This document shows positions 1-8,543 of a stretch of DNA of 64,000 nucleotides, one piece after another. Origin of the DNA: Palauibacter sp022826685. GTDB taxonomy: Bacteria > Gemmatimonadota > Gemmatimonadetes > Palauibacterales > Palauibacteraceae. The notes under the pieces are model-generated. The model had not been told where the DNA came from, did not search any database, and worked only from the letters and a program-made list of their open reading frames with translations. The DNA lies in NCBI RefSeq assembly GCF_965221685.1, contig NZ_OZ244907.1, one strand, 5' to 3'. Made by a program: the position numbers and the translations under genes. The first letter of the stretch is position 1. Every line of letters begins with the position of its first letter.

Positions 1-885
1 GGTCAGGTTGGGGAGCGCTTCCCGCACTCCAGGAGCGAGCGGCACGGTATCCGTCACCGTGATCTCCTTCACGTCCGCCGACCCGAGGCGCTCGAGCGCC
101 GGCCCCGAGAAGAGGGGGTGCGTGGCGAGGACGTAGACGTCCAGCGCGCCGCGCTCCTTGAGCACCTCGATGGCCGACACCATCGTCCCCGCCGTGTCGA
201 TCATGTCGTCGGGCACGATGCAGTGCTTCCCTTCGACCTCACCCACGATGTTCGAGACTTCCGCCTCGTTCGGCGCCGGACGCCGCTTGTCGATGATCGC
301 GAGGTCTCCTCCGAGGCGGCGGGCATAGCCGCGCGCCATCTTCGCCGCGCTCACATCCGTCGCGACGACGACCAGGTTGTCCAGCTTCTTCATCTCGTAG
401 TAGCGCCGGAAAACCGGGGCCGCGTACAGGTGGTCGACGGGGATGTCGAAGAAGCCCTGGATCTGGTGCTGGTGGAAGTCGATCGAGAGGACGCGGTCCG
501 CGCCTGCGGCCGTCATGAGGTTCGCGAGCAGCTTCGCCGCGATCGACACGCGCGGCTGATCCTTCCGGTCGGAGCGGCCGTACCCGTAGTAGGGGACAAC
601 CGCCGTGACCCTCGCCGCCGAGGCGCGCTTCGCCGCGTCGATGAGGATCAGCAGTTCGAGCACGTTCTCCGCGGGCGGGTTCGTGGGCTGAATGAGGAAG
701 ACGTCGCGTCCGCGGACGTTTTCGTCGATGCGCACGAAGATCTCGCCGTCGGCGAAGCGCTTGATCGTGACGTCGCAGAGCCGCTCTCCGAGGACGTCGG
801 CGATCCCCTGCGCGAGGGCGGGATTCGCCGTACCCGAGAGCAGCATGATCGGACTCGTATGGAACGAGAAGTCCGTGGTGTCCAT
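1..885 (-). CDS. prs: ribose-phosphate pyrophosphokinase, 3' end outside window
   Basis: Makes PRPP from ribose 5-phosphate and ATP in the cytoplasm, feeding purine, pyrimidine, NAD, His and Trp synthesis. The translated frame shows the family start LLSGTANPALAQGIADVLGE, the catalytic-region segment YYGYGRSDRKDQPR, the metal and ATP region IDFHQHQIQGFFDIPVDHL, and the PRPP-binding loop PDDMIDTAGTM. About 295 codons are visible and the family is usually 310-320 residues, so roughly 20 C-terminal residues lie beyond base 1. I chose ATG at 885 (MDTTDFSFHTSPIM); ATG 846 is an in-frame alternative closer to the usual family start. Neither has a strong Shine-Dalgarno. The gene lies downstream of mscS with its own probable promoter and a stem-loop leader. 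Confidence 0.95.
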   Translation of the reverse strand, partial: MDTTDFSFHTSPIMLLSGTANPALAQGIADVLGERLCDVTIKRFADGEIFVRIDENVRGRDVFLIQPTNPPAENVLELLILIDAAKRASAARVTAVVPYYGYGRSDRKDQPRVSIAAKLLANLMTAAGADRVLSIDFHQHQIQGFFDIPVDHLYAAPVFRRYYEMKKLDNLVVVATDVSAAKMARGYARRLGGDLAIIDKRRPAPNEAEVSNIVGEVEGKHCIVPDDMIDTAGTMVSAIEVLKERGALDVYVLATHPLFSGPALERLGSADVKEITVTDTVPLAPGVREALPNLT

Positions 886-978
886 GCGTGTCGACTGGCT
901 CGCTGGTCTGGTTCCGGCGCTCGTCGCTCCCGCGCGCATGCCGCACGCGAAGGCCCTGCCGGAATGGAGAGAAATTGT

Positions 979-1017
979 GTGGGTCCCGAACCCGTGTGCC
1001 ACAGGGACGGACCCCAC
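979..1017 (-). promoter_or_regulatory. stem-loop in the prs 5' leader
   Basis: On the minus strand GTGGGGTCC (1017-1009) pairs with GGGACCCAC (987-979) with one mismatch. It encloses an inner helix CCTGTG/CACGGG closed by a three-base loop. It sits between the predicted promoter and the prs start, about 95 nt upstream of the ATG, and is followed by a pyrimidine-rich ACAATTTCTCTCC. It could be an attenuator-type leader for prs or a weak terminator for mscS. No known riboswitch consensus was recognised. Confidence 0.35.
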
Positions 1018-1033
1018 GGCGACAGCCGCCCAG

Positions 1034-1061
1034 ACTATCGATTCACGCGGGTTCCTGTCAA
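1034..1061 (-). promoter_or_regulatory. predicted sigma-70 promoter for prs
   Basis: On the minus strand a perfect -35 box TTGACA (1061-1056) is followed after 16 nt by GATAGT (1039-1034), four of six matches to the -10 consensus. The -35 overlaps the mscS stop codon at 1058-1060. A transcript starting near 1027 would have a leader of about 140 nt before prs. Confidence 0.45.
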
Positions 1062-2119
1062 CGAGCCTCGGGAGCCGCGGGGATCGTGTAGACGACCTGC
1101 GTCGGGTACGCGATTTCGACGCCGTGCCGGTCGAACCGCTCGTGGAGCGCGAGCAGCACCGCCTGCTTCGCATCCATGAAACGCGTGTACTCGGGGACGG
1201 TCATGTAGAAGATGGTGTCGAACTCGATCGCGGAGTCCGCGAAGCCCGAGAGGTGGCAGCGGTCGAAGCGGGTCTCCTCCTGGGCCTCGACGATCTCCTC
1301 GATCCAGCCGGGGATCTGCGTGAGGAGTTCGCGCGGCGTGTCGTAGGTCACGCCGATCTTCAGCGCCCCGCGCCGGTCCTCCATGCGCCCGAGGTTCCGG
1401 ATCCGGGTGTTGATCACGTCGCTGTTGCCGAGGATGAGTTGCTCGCCCCCCAGGCTCCGCAGCCGGGTCGTCTTGAGGCCGATGTGCTCCACCGAGCCCT
1501 GGAAGTCGCCGATGACGAGGAAGTCGCCGATGACGAAGGGTTTGTCGAGGATGATGGAGAGGGATGCGAGCAGGTCTCCGAGGACGTTCTGCGCCGCGAG
1601 GGCGACGGCGATGCCTCCGATTCCGAGGCCCGCGAGCAGGGCCGCGACTTCGACCCCGAGGTTGTCGAGGATGAGGAGGAGCACGACGGACCACACGGCG
1701 AGCCGGCCGACGAAGGAGAGCGCGCCGACCATGGTCACGGCCTCCGCGTCCTCGCCCGCCGTGGCGTCCACGAACCGCCGCACCCAGAAGGCGATCGCGG
1801 CGTTCGCCCACATCCCGCCCTGGACGACGACGGCGATGACCGCGGCCCGGCGAATCACGAGCGCGACGGTCGGATCGAGTTCGAGGACGAGCGAGGCGGC
1901 GAAGAGCCCGACGAAAAGGATGAGGCCGAACTTCGTCTGGCCGAGCACATCCGCGACGAGATCGTCGAGCGAGGTCCGGGTCTGGCTCGCGAAGCGTGCG
2001 AAGGCCCGCAGCGCGTAGCGTTCGAGCAGCCACAGCGCGAGGGTCGTGACGGCGTAGATGCCGGCGGCGATCAGCCAGGCCGAAAGCGTGTTTCCGTAGA
2101 TGGTCTGGTCCAGGCCCAT
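1058..2119 (-). CDS. MscS-family mechanosensitive ion channel
   Basis: A 353-residue inner-membrane protein of the small-conductance mechanosensitive channel family, which releases solutes on hypo-osmotic shock. Three or four hydrophobic helices fill residues about 15-170, including WLIAAGIYAVTTLALWLLE. The pore helix region is GLGIGGIAVALAAQNVLGD. The cytoplasmic beta domain follows, with DKPFVIGDFLVIGDFQGSVE and the family-typical LGGEQLILGNSDVINTRIRN. ATG 2119 has GGAG eight bases upstream, which decides the start. It lies 31 bases downstream of the DUF255 gene in the same orientation, so co-transcription is likely. The gating solute or ion cannot be told from sequence. Confidence 0.93.
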   Translation of the reverse strand: MGLDQTIYGNTLSAWLIAAGIYAVTTLALWLLERYALRAFARFASQTRTSLDDLVADVLGQTKFGLILFVGLFAASLVLELDPTVALVIRRAAVIAVVVQGGMWANAAIAFWVRRFVDATAGEDAEAVTMVGALSFVGRLAVWSVVLLLILDNLGVEVAALLAGLGIGGIAVALAAQNVLGDLLASLSIILDKPFVIGDFLVIGDFQGSVEHIGLKTTRLRSLGGEQLILGNSDVINTRIRNLGRMEDRRGALKIGVTYDTPRELLTQIPGWIEEIVEAQEETRFDRCHLSGFADSAIEFDTIFYMTVPEYTRFMDAKQAVLLALHERFDRHGVEIAYPTQVVYTIPAAPEAR

Positions 2120-2150
2120 GCCTCGAACTCCAGTGTCTTTCTTCGGGCGG

Positions 2151-4310
2151 TTAGTTGGATCCGGCGAGCTGCTCCAGCATCTCCGCGACGTCGGTCGTTG
2201 GACGCCGGCACGCGAAGCCGGTGCAAACGTACGCCGTCGCCCTCCCGTCCAGGAGGTCGTGCGCGGCGGTGAAGGGGGCGATCTCCGCGAGCGGATCCGC
2301 CGCGGGCCCGCCGGGCGCTTCCCTCGGGGTGCCCGCGGGCTTGAAGAGGACGGCCGTGCGGGGCCCGTAGCGGTCGGCGAGCGCGGCGAGCATGCGCCAC
2401 GTGCCGGGCTCGTCGGGATCGCCGGCCACGACGACTTCCTGCGCCGGGCCCAGCGCGAGATCGAGCGCGACGAGCGACATCGTGTGCGCGGAGGGCGCGC
2501 CGACGACGGGACCGGCAAGCGCCCGGCGCAGCGCCTCCGCCCGGTCCAGGAGTTCGAGGTCCCCCGTGAGCCGGCCGAGCCGGAGGAGCACGTACCACGT
2601 CGTCGCGTTGGCCGAGGGCGTGGCGCCGTCGTACAGCTCCTTCTGCCGGACGGGCACGTCCGTCTGCGTCGCGTCCACGTTGAACACGCCGTGCCGGTCG
2701 GGGTCCCAGAAGCGTTCCAGGAGCGGGTCTAGCAGTTCGCGCGCCGCCCGGAGCCAGCGCGGGTCGAACGTCGCCGCGTACAGCTCGATCAACCCCCAGA
2801 TGAGGCAGGCGTGGTCCGCGGCGCCCGCGGGGATGGCCGCGTCCCCGTCCCGGTAGCGGTGGAGCAGCTGTCCCTCGTCGTCGCGCAACCGCTCGAGGAT
2901 GAAGTCCGCCGCCCGCGCCCCCGCCACGACGAGCGATTCGTCGCCGAAGGCGAGGCCACTCCGCGCCAGCGCCGCGATCATGAGCCCGTTCCAGTCCGTC
3001 AGGATCTTGTCGTCGAGCAGCGGGCGCTCCCGCGCCGTCCGCTTCTCGAACAGGACGCGCCGCGCCTCCTCCAGCCGTTTCTCGACGCCGGCGGCGTCCT
3101 CCCCCAGCGCCGCCGCGATCTCGGCGGGAGTTTCTCCGGCATGCAGGATGTTTTCGCCGGTCCGGAGCCCCGACGCCTCGTCGGCGAAGTTGCCGCGCGC
3201 CTCGATCCGGAAGGCGCGCCGCGCAAGGCCGGCCGCGTCCTCCCCAAGCGCCTCCGACAGCACCTCGTCGAACTCATCGCGCGTCCACACGTAGAACGCC
3301 CCTTCGCGCCCCTCGCTGTCCGCGTCCTCCGCGGAATAGAAGCCGCCCTCCGCGTCCGTGAGGTCGCGCGCCACGTACTCGTAGATCTCGCGGGCCACCG
3401 TCCGGTGCGCATCGTCGCCCGTCATCTGCCACAGCTCCGTGTACGCCATGGCGAGCAGCGCCTGGTCGTACAGCATCTTCTCGAAGTGCGGGACGAGCCA
3501 GCGGGCATCCGTCGAGTAGCGGTGGAAGCCGTATCCGACGTGGTCGAAGACGCCGCCCCGCCTCATGGAGACGAGCGTCTTCTCCACCATCTCCACGCCG
3601 CGCCGGTCGCCGGTGCGGTCGCTCCACCGCAGCAGGAAGAGGAGCTGGTGCGGCGCCGGGAACTTCGGAGCCCGGGAGAACCCTCCCTGGTGGGGGTCGA
3701 AACGGGCCCGCAGCTCGCTGAAGCCGCGCCGGAGCGCCTCCTCGTCGAGCGCGCCCGCCCCGGAGCCCAGCCCGCGGACCTCGACCTCACGGATCGCCGC
3801 CAGCGCCGAGGCCCCCGCCGCCTCGACATCCGCCCGCCGCTCCCGCCACAGCTCCGCGAGCCGGGGCAGCAGGTCCAGCATCCCCGCCCGCCCCGCCATG
3901 CTCTCGCGCGGGAAATACGTCCCGGCGAAGAAGGGCTGCTTGTCCGGCGTCATCACGATCGTGAGCGGCCACCCCCCCTGCCCCGTCATGAGCTGGCAGG
4001 CCGTCATGTAGACGCCGTCGATGTCGGGACGTTCCTCCCGGTCCACCTTGATCGACACGAAGTCCCGGTTGAGGAGCGTCGCCACGTCCTCGTCCTCGAA
4101 GGACTCGCGCTCCATGACGTGGCACCAGTGGCAGGTCGCGTAGCCGATGGAGAGGAAGATCGGACGGTCCTCGTCTCGGGCGCGCGCGAACGCCTCCTCC
4201 CCCCACGGAACCCAGTCCACGGGATTGAAGGCGTGCTGGAGAAGGTAGGGACTCTTCTCCTGCGCGAGTCGATTCGCCCGGCCGGCGGGGCGGGAATGGG
4301 AATCAGGCAT
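2151..4310 (-). CDS. DUF255 thioredoxin-like / six-hairpin protein (YyaL, SPATA20 family)
   Basis: A 719-residue cytoplasmic protein of the widespread YyaL/SPATA20 family, whose enzymatic role is not established. Residues about 15-175 form the thioredoxin-like DUF255 domain, beginning LAQEKSPYLLQHAFNPVDW and carrying a CHWC redox motif in GYATCHWCHVMERESF. The rest is an alpha/alpha toroid resembling N-acylglucosamine epimerases and glycosidases, with PHFEKMLYDQALLAMAY and DDKILTDWNGLMIAALA. Full length for the family. ATG 4310 begins only four bases after the tRNA-Gln, so the mRNA may be freed by tRNA processing. It is followed by mscS. Confidence 0.93.
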   Translation of the reverse strand: MPDSHSRPAGRANRLAQEKSPYLLQHAFNPVDWVPWGEEAFARARDEDRPIFLSIGYATCHWCHVMERESFEDEDVATLLNRDFVSIKVDREERPDIDGVYMTACQLMTGQGGWPLTIVMTPDKQPFFAGTYFPRESMAGRAGMLDLLPRLAELWRERRADVEAAGASALAAIREVEVRGLGSGAGALDEEALRRGFSELRARFDPHQGGFSRAPKFPAPHQLLFLLRWSDRTGDRRGVEMVEKTLVSMRRGGVFDHVGYGFHRYSTDARWLVPHFEKMLYDQALLAMAYTELWQMTGDDAHRTVAREIYEYVARDLTDAEGGFYSAEDADSEGREGAFYVWTRDEFDEVLSEALGEDAAGLARRAFRIEARGNFADEASGLRTGENILHAGETPAEIAAALGEDAAGVEKRLEEARRVLFEKRTARERPLLDDKILTDWNGLMIAALARSGLAFGDESLVVAGARAADFILERLRDDEGQLLHRYRDGDAAIPAGAADHACLIWGLIELYAATFDPRWLRAARELLDPLLERFWDPDRHGVFNVDATQTDVPVRQKELYDGATPSANATTWYVLLRLGRLTGDLELLDRAEALRRALAGPVVGAPSAHTMSLVALDLALGPAQEVVVAGDPDEPGTWRMLAALADRYGPRTAVLFKPAGTPREAPGGPAADPLAEIAPFTAAHDLLDGRATAYVCTGFACRRPTTDVAEMLEQLAGSN

Positions 4311-4314
4311 GGGA

Positions 4315-4385
4315 TTGGCCCCCCAGGGGTCGAACCTGGATCATCGGCTCCAAAGGCCGGTGTCTTGCCATTAGACGAGGGGCCA
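4315..4385 (-). tRNA. tRNA-Gln (anticodon TTG)
   Basis: A 71-nt cloverleaf on the minus strand. The acceptor TGGCCCC pairs with GGGGCCA. The D arm contains the TAATGGCA loop. The anticodon loop CTTTGGA has T33 and anticodon TTG. The T arm CCAGG/CCTGG encloses TTCGACC, and the discriminator is A. The outer pair of the anticodon stem is a C-A mismatch, and CCA is not encoded. The U1-A72 pair is typical of bacterial tRNA-Gln. It lies between ispE and the DUF255 gene, the place tRNA-Gln occupies in the ispE-tRNA-prs locus of several proteobacteria. Confidence 0.95.
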
Positions 4386-4436
4386 GAGGCGCCGAAGATG
4401 GCGCGATCCGGCAAGCGGCGTCAAACAGCGCCGACG

Positions 4437-4503
4437 CCCCGGATGGGCCTCGGACAGACCCCGGATGGGCCTCGGGACAGGCCCCGGATGGGGCTCAGAC
4501 GGG
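4437..4503. repeat. three tandem copies of a 22-23 bp unit
   Basis: Units beginning CCCCGGATGGGCCTCGG start at 4437, 4459 and 4482; the third is slightly diverged (GGGGCTCAG). The array runs into the last codons of ispE and fills most of the ispE to tRNA-Gln gap. Function unknown; it may be a slippage product. Confidence 0.8.
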
Positions 4504-5421
4504 GAGTGAGACGTCGAGAATTCGGAGGCCGTCGGCGCCTTCGTGGGCGGCCAGCGTCTTGCGGGCGCGGGCGCGCTCCGTCTCGTCGCGGAAGATCGCG
4601 AACAGCGCCGAGCCCGACCCCGTCATCGCGGCCACCGCCGGGTCGCAGGAGCGCAGCCGCTCGAGGAGGCCCGACAGTTCCGGGTGCCGGGCGAGGACGG
4701 GCGCCTCGAGGTCGTTTCGGGCCAGGCGCTCGAGCGATTCCCACTCCGCCAGCCGCGTCGCGCCGGGAAGCACCGAAGCCCCTCCCGCGTCCGCTTCCGT
4801 CCTCCCGAGCCAGCCGTACGCCTCCGGCGTGGAAACGTGGATCCCGGAGCAGACGAGCAACGCGGGACGGGGCCGCGGCGGGCGGAGCGGGAGAAGCCGG
4901 CGACCGCGTTCCCAGCCCAGCGCCATCGGGACGCCAAGGAGGGCGAAGGGCACGTCGCTGCCGATCTCGCCGGCGATGTCGATGAGTTCCCGCGTCTCCA
5001 GGCGGGGCCAGCGGTCCGCGAGCAGGCGGAGCGTCGCGCCCGCGTCCGCGCTTCCGCCCCCGAGTCCGCTCCCCATCGGGATCCGTTTCGTGAGGTGGAT
5101 ATGCACGGCGGGCCGCGCCCGTCTCCGGAAGGCCCGGTCGAGAAACGCCGCGGCGGCCTGCCAGCACAGGTTGTCGGGACCCGCCGGCACCCCTTCGGCG
5201 AGCGGCCCGTCGACGGAGAGCGCGATGCGGGCTTGGTCGGCACCCGGCCGGGCCACCGAAACGCAGACCGTGTCGGAGAGGCTCGTGCGCGCGAGCACGG
5301 TCTCGACGCCGTGGAAGCCGGTTTCGTCCCTCGCGAACACGCGCAGGCGCAGGTTGATCTTCGCGTGCGCCTCGGCCGTCCCGGTCTCCCCGGCTCCCGC
5401 CGCCTCCCCGGCCCTCGTCAC
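4495..5421 (-). CDS. ispE: 4-diphosphocytidyl-2-C-methyl-D-erythritol kinase
   Basis: A GHMP kinase that phosphorylates CDP-methylerythritol in the non-mevalonate isoprenoid pathway, in the cytoplasm. Visible motifs are AHAKINLRLRV near residue 17, the ATP-binding glycine loop KRIPMGSGLGGGSADAGA near 116, and the C-terminal MTGSGSALFAIF. At 308 residues it is slightly longer than usual, mainly because of an Ala/Gly-rich N terminus. GTG 5421 overlaps the TGA of the upstream flippase-like gene as GTGA, which supports this start and translational coupling. An internal start closer to AEAHAKINL is possible. The stop lies inside a short tandem repeat. Confidence 0.95.
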   Translation of the reverse strand: MTRAGEAAGAGETGTAEAHAKINLRLRVFARDETGFHGVETVLARTSLSDTVCVSVARPGADQARIALSVDGPLAEGVPAGPDNLCWQAAAAFLDRAFRRRARPAVHIHLTKRIPMGSGLGGGSADAGATLRLLADRWPRLETRELIDIAGEIGSDVPFALLGVPMALGWERGRRLLPLRPPRPRPALLVCSGIHVSTPEAYGWLGRTEADAGGASVLPGATRLAEWESLERLARNDLEAPVLARHPELSGLLERLRSCDPAVAAMTGSGSALFAIFRDETERARARKTLAAHEGADGLRILDVSLPV

Positions 5422-6467
5422 TCCGAGGCCTCCGGGGGCGAGGTCTCCGGGGCCGGAGTCTCCGGCGCCGGCGGCTTGCCCCGCCCGAATTCTTTCCGGC
5501 TGATCCCGAGGCGTCGCATGTACCAGATCCCCAGCACGGTGATCGGCAGGAAGGTGAGGATGTGGTAACCCGCGGCGAAGCTGATGATTCTCGCGGGCTC
5601 GATGTGGTGGAGTTCGAGCGCGACGCGGGCCGCGGTCTCGAACGGTCCGAAGAACCCCGGCGTCGACGGGATCGCGACGGCGAAGCTGATCGTCGTCTGA
5701 AGGACGAGCGCGCCGAGGAACCCGGGCGTGAGGATCCCGAAGGCGAGGAAGCCGAGGAAGAACGAGAAGGCGTTCCAGGCCCAGACGGCGAACGACCACA
5801 GCATCGCGCGGGCGAAGACGTGCGCGTGGCGTAGCGCCCCGAGGCCGTCCACGAACGCGGAGAGCACGTCCATGACGCGGTCGGCGACGCGGTCGGGCGC
5901 GACCCGGTGGAACCACGTGGCCGCGAGCCGGAGGAAGCGGTCCGGCGAGCGGACGAGGAGGGCGAGCGCGATCAGGCTCGCGGAGACGAGGATGACCCCG
6001 ACGGTGAACAGGTCCCGCAGTGTCCCGGAGGCGGCTTCGTCGACCCCGACGATGAAGAAGGCGGGGACGAGGAACACCATGAGGACGATCGCGTCGAGCA
6101 GGCGCTCCACGACGAGCGAGGCGAGCGCGGCGCTCAGAGGCACGGGCGTGATCCGCGACAGCGAGTAGGCGCGGGCGAACTCTCCGAGCCGGCCGGGCAG
6201 GACGTTGTTCGCCATGAAGCCGATGCACACGGCCGCGTAGCGCGAACCGAACGGCAGGTGTCCGTTCGAGGCGCGGAGGAGGATATCCCACCGGATCGCC
6301 CGGAGGTTGAAGGTGAGCGTGGCTACCACCGTCGCGGCGATCAGGAGCCAGACGTTCGCCTCGCTCAGGTGCCTCAGTAGTTCGGCGGCTGAGACGTCCC
6401 GCAGCGCCCAGACGAGGAGCGCGACGGAGACGAGGACGCCGATGAGGACTGTGAGACGGCCTCTCAC
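5418..6467 (-). CDS. lysylphosphatidylglycerol synthase TM-region / flippase-like membrane protein
   Basis: A 349-residue polytopic inner-membrane protein of the UPF0104/AglD-type family, related to the transmembrane half of MprF. Relatives are implicated in moving lipids or lipid-linked glycans; the substrate here is unknown. It has about eight hydrophobic helices and the family signature region VCIGFMANNVLPGRLGEFAR, then AIPSTPGFFGPFE. No soluble aminoacyl-transferase domain is present. The Pro-rich tail ends in APETSPPEASE. GTG 6467 overlaps the pdxJ stop as GTGA. It sits in a pdxJ-this gene-ispE cluster. Confidence 0.88.
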   Translation of the reverse strand: MRGRLTVLIGVLVSVALLVWALRDVSAAELLRHLSEANVWLLIAATVVATLTFNLRAIRWDILLRASNGHLPFGSRYAAVCIGFMANNVLPGRLGEFARAYSLSRITPVPLSAALASLVVERLLDAIVLMVFLVPAFFIVGVDEAASGTLRDLFTVGVILVSASLIALALLVRSPDRFLRLAATWFHRVAPDRVADRVMDVLSAFVDGLGALRHAHVFARAMLWSFAVWAWNAFSFFLGFLAFGILTPGFLGALVLQTTISFAVAIPSTPGFFGPFETAARVALELHHIEPARIISFAAGYHILTFLPITVLGIWYMRRLGISRKEFGRGKPPAPETPAPETSPPEASE

Positions 6468-7219
6468 CCGCGCGCCTCGCGCATGAGTTCCGACATCTCG
6501 AGCACCGCGCGCTCCATCCCCACGAGCACGGAGCGGCTCACGATCGAGTGGCCGATATTGAGCTCCTCGCACTCGGCGATCGCCGCCACGGGCTGCACGT
6601 TCTCATAGGTGAGCCCGTGTCCGGCGTGCACGCCGAGGCCGGCGGCCTCGGCCCGGGCCGCCGCATCCTCCAGCCGCGCGAGTTCGCGGTCGGCGTTCGC
6701 CTGGTCCGGGGCGTTGGCGTACTCGCCCGTGTGGAGTTCGATCGCGGCGGCGCCCGCCTCCGCCGAGCCGTCGACCGCCGCCGGGTCGGGGTCGATGAAG
6801 AGCGTCGTGCGGATCCCGGCGTCCTGCAGCCGCGCCACGGCGGCGGCGATGCGGGCCGGATCGGCGGACAGGTCCAGCCCGCCCTCCGTCGTGAGTTCCT
6901 CCCTCTTCTCGGGGACGAGCGTGGCCTGGGCCGGCCGCCACCGTTCGGCGAGGGCGAGCACCTCCTCCTCGGCCGCGAGTTCGAGGTTCACGAAGGTGCG
7001 GACGGTCTGCTGCAGCAGTTCCACGTCGCGGTCCTGGATGTGCCGGCGATCCTCGCGGAGGTGCACGGTGATCCCGTTCGCGCCGCCGAATTCGGCGAGC
7101 ACGGCGGCCCGCACCGGGTCGGGTTCGTCCGTGCCGCGCGCCTGCCGGACCGTCGCCACGTGATCGATGTTCACGCAGAGCCGGCAGTCGACCAGATGCG
7201 AAAAGCTGCTGTTCGGCAT
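6464..7219 (-). CDS. pdxJ: pyridoxine 5'-phosphate synthase
   Basis: Condenses 3-amino-2-oxopropyl phosphate with deoxyxylulose 5-phosphate to give pyridoxine 5'-phosphate, the last ring-forming step of DXP-dependent vitamin B6 synthesis. It is a 251-residue TIM barrel with the N-terminal motif LCVNIDHVATVRQARG, the segment ANGITVHLREDRRHIQDRDV, and the phosphate-binding end GHGLTYENVQPVAAI. Length is normal. ATG 7219 has GGAG seven bases upstream. It shares the substrate DXP with the MEP pathway that ispE serves two genes downstream. Confidence 0.96.
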   Translation of the reverse strand: MPNSSFSHLVDCRLCVNIDHVATVRQARGTDEPDPVRAAVLAEFGGANGITVHLREDRRHIQDRDVELLQQTVRTFVNLELAAEEEVLALAERWRPAQATLVPEKREELTTEGGLDLSADPARIAAAVARLQDAGIRTTLFIDPDPAAVDGSAEAGAAAIELHTGEYANAPDQANADRELARLEDAAARAEAAGLGVHAGHGLTYENVQPVAAIAECEELNIGHSIVSRSVLVGMERAVLEMSELMREARG

Positions 7220-7256
7220 GATGTGCTCCCGTTTTCGACTCGGCCGATCCGCCGCG

Positions 7257-8543
7257 TCAGGCGGCGTCGGCCCGCTCCACGACCAGGCCGCTCTCGCGCC
7301 AGCGGCCGGCCACCCCGGCGGGCACGCGGGCCACGATGACCACGCACCCGGCTTCGTACGCGCGCTCCAGCACCTCGCCCTCCCGGTACGCCTCGGCGAG
7401 CCGCGCGCCGTCCCCGGCGGGCAGGCTCACCCGCACCGTCTCCAGGCGGGCCCGCATCGCGGCCTGAAGCGCCTCCTGCAACGGCTTCAGCCCGCCCTCC
7501 TCCATGATCGAGGTCAGGACGTGCGGCCGTCCGCCCGCCGCGGCCCGCTCGCGCAGCGCCCGTTCCTCCTCGTGCGTGAGCCGGTCGATCTTGTTGAAGA
7601 CTTCGATCACCGGGCGGTCCGCCACGCCGGCCTCCGCCAGCACCCCCTCCACGGCCTCGCGCTGCTCCTCCCGGCTCGGCGACGAGGCGTCTATCACGTG
7701 CAGCAGGAGGTCGGCCTCGGCGAGTTCCTCCATCGTCGCCCGGAAGGACGCCACGAGATGATGCGGCAGCTTCCGGATGAACCCCACGGTGTCGGTGAGG
7801 AGGATCGGACCCGGACCTTCGAGATCGCAAACCCGGGTCGCCGAGTCCACCGTCGCGAACAGCCGGTCCTCCACGAAGACGTCCGAGCCCGAGAGCGCGC
7901 GCAGGATGGAGGATTTGCCCGCGTTCGTATAGCCCGTGAGCGCCACGGTGAACTGCTCGCTTCGCGCCCGGCGCTGCGTGACGCGAGCCCGCGCGATGTG
8001 GTCGAGCTTGCGCCGCAGCCGGGCCAGGCGCCGGTCGATGAGCCGGCGGTCGGTCTCGATCTGCTGCTCGCCGGGCCCGCGCGCGCCGATGCCGCCGCCC
8101 TCCCGCGAGAGGTGGGTCCACATCCGCTTCAACCGCGTCCGCAGGTACTGAAGCTGGGCGAGTTCGACCTGGAGTTTCGCCTCCGAGGTCCGGGCCCGGA
8201 GCGCGAAGATGTCCAGGATGAGTTCGGTCCGGTCGAGCGCGCGCACGCCGAGCGCCGCTTCGAGATTCGAGCCCTGGGCGGGCGTGAGTTCCTCGTCGAA
8301 GATGGCGAGCGTCGCGTCGTGCTCCCGGAGCGTCCGCCCCAGGCGTTCGACCTTCCCCTTGCCGATGAAGGTCGAGGCGTTCGGGGTGCGCAGACGCTGG
8401 ACGACGGCGCCCCGGACATCGGCTCCCGCCGTCCCCGCGAGGCGGGCGAGTTCCTCGAGGTGTTCGTCCACCATCTCCTGGGGCATGTCGGGGGGCGGCG
8501 CGCCCACGAGAATCGCGCGTTCCGCCACCCGGTCCGATATCAC
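7257..8543 (-). CDS. hflX: ribosome-associated GTPase HflX
   Basis: A 428-residue GTPase that in other bacteria splits stalled or hibernating 70S ribosomes during stress. The N-terminal HflX domain contains STFIGKGKVERLGRTL (residues about 57-72) and the conserved ARGPGEQQIETDRR linker. The G domain has G1 GYTNAGKSS near 204, G3 DTVGF and G4 NKID. The length matches the family. GTG 8543 overlaps the rarA stop as GTGA, and this start gives the usual N terminus. A further gap of 37 bases separates it from pdxJ. Confidence 0.95.
   Translation of the reverse strand: MISDRVAERAILVGAPPPDMPQEMVDEHLEELARLAGTAGADVRGAVVQRLRTPNASTFIGKGKVERLGRTLREHDATLAIFDEELTPAQGSNLEAALGVRALDRTELILDIFALRARTSEAKLQVELAQLQYLRTRLKRMWTHLSREGGGIGARGPGEQQIETDRRLIDRRLARLRRKLDHIARARVTQRRARSEQFTVALTGYTNAGKSSILRALSGSDVFVEDRLFATVDSATRVCDLEGPGPILLTDTVGFIRKLPHHLVASFRATMEELAEADLLLHVIDASSPSREEQREAVEGVLAEAGVADRPVIEVFNKIDRLTHEEERALRERAAAGGRPHVLTSIMEEGGLKPLQEALQAAMRARLETVRVSLPAGDGARLAEAYREGEVLERAYEAGCVVIVARVPAGVAGRWRESGLVVERADAA

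Noticed and set aside
692..2272. Long open frame on the plus strand opposite prs and mscS
   Set aside because: Arg/Asp/His-rich translation with no domain; it lies antisense to two well-supported genes and is a by-product of high GC content.
2811..4985. A 724-codon plus-strand frame opposite the DUF255 gene and crossing the tRNA
   Set aside because: Antisense to a conserved gene and read through a tRNA; not coding.
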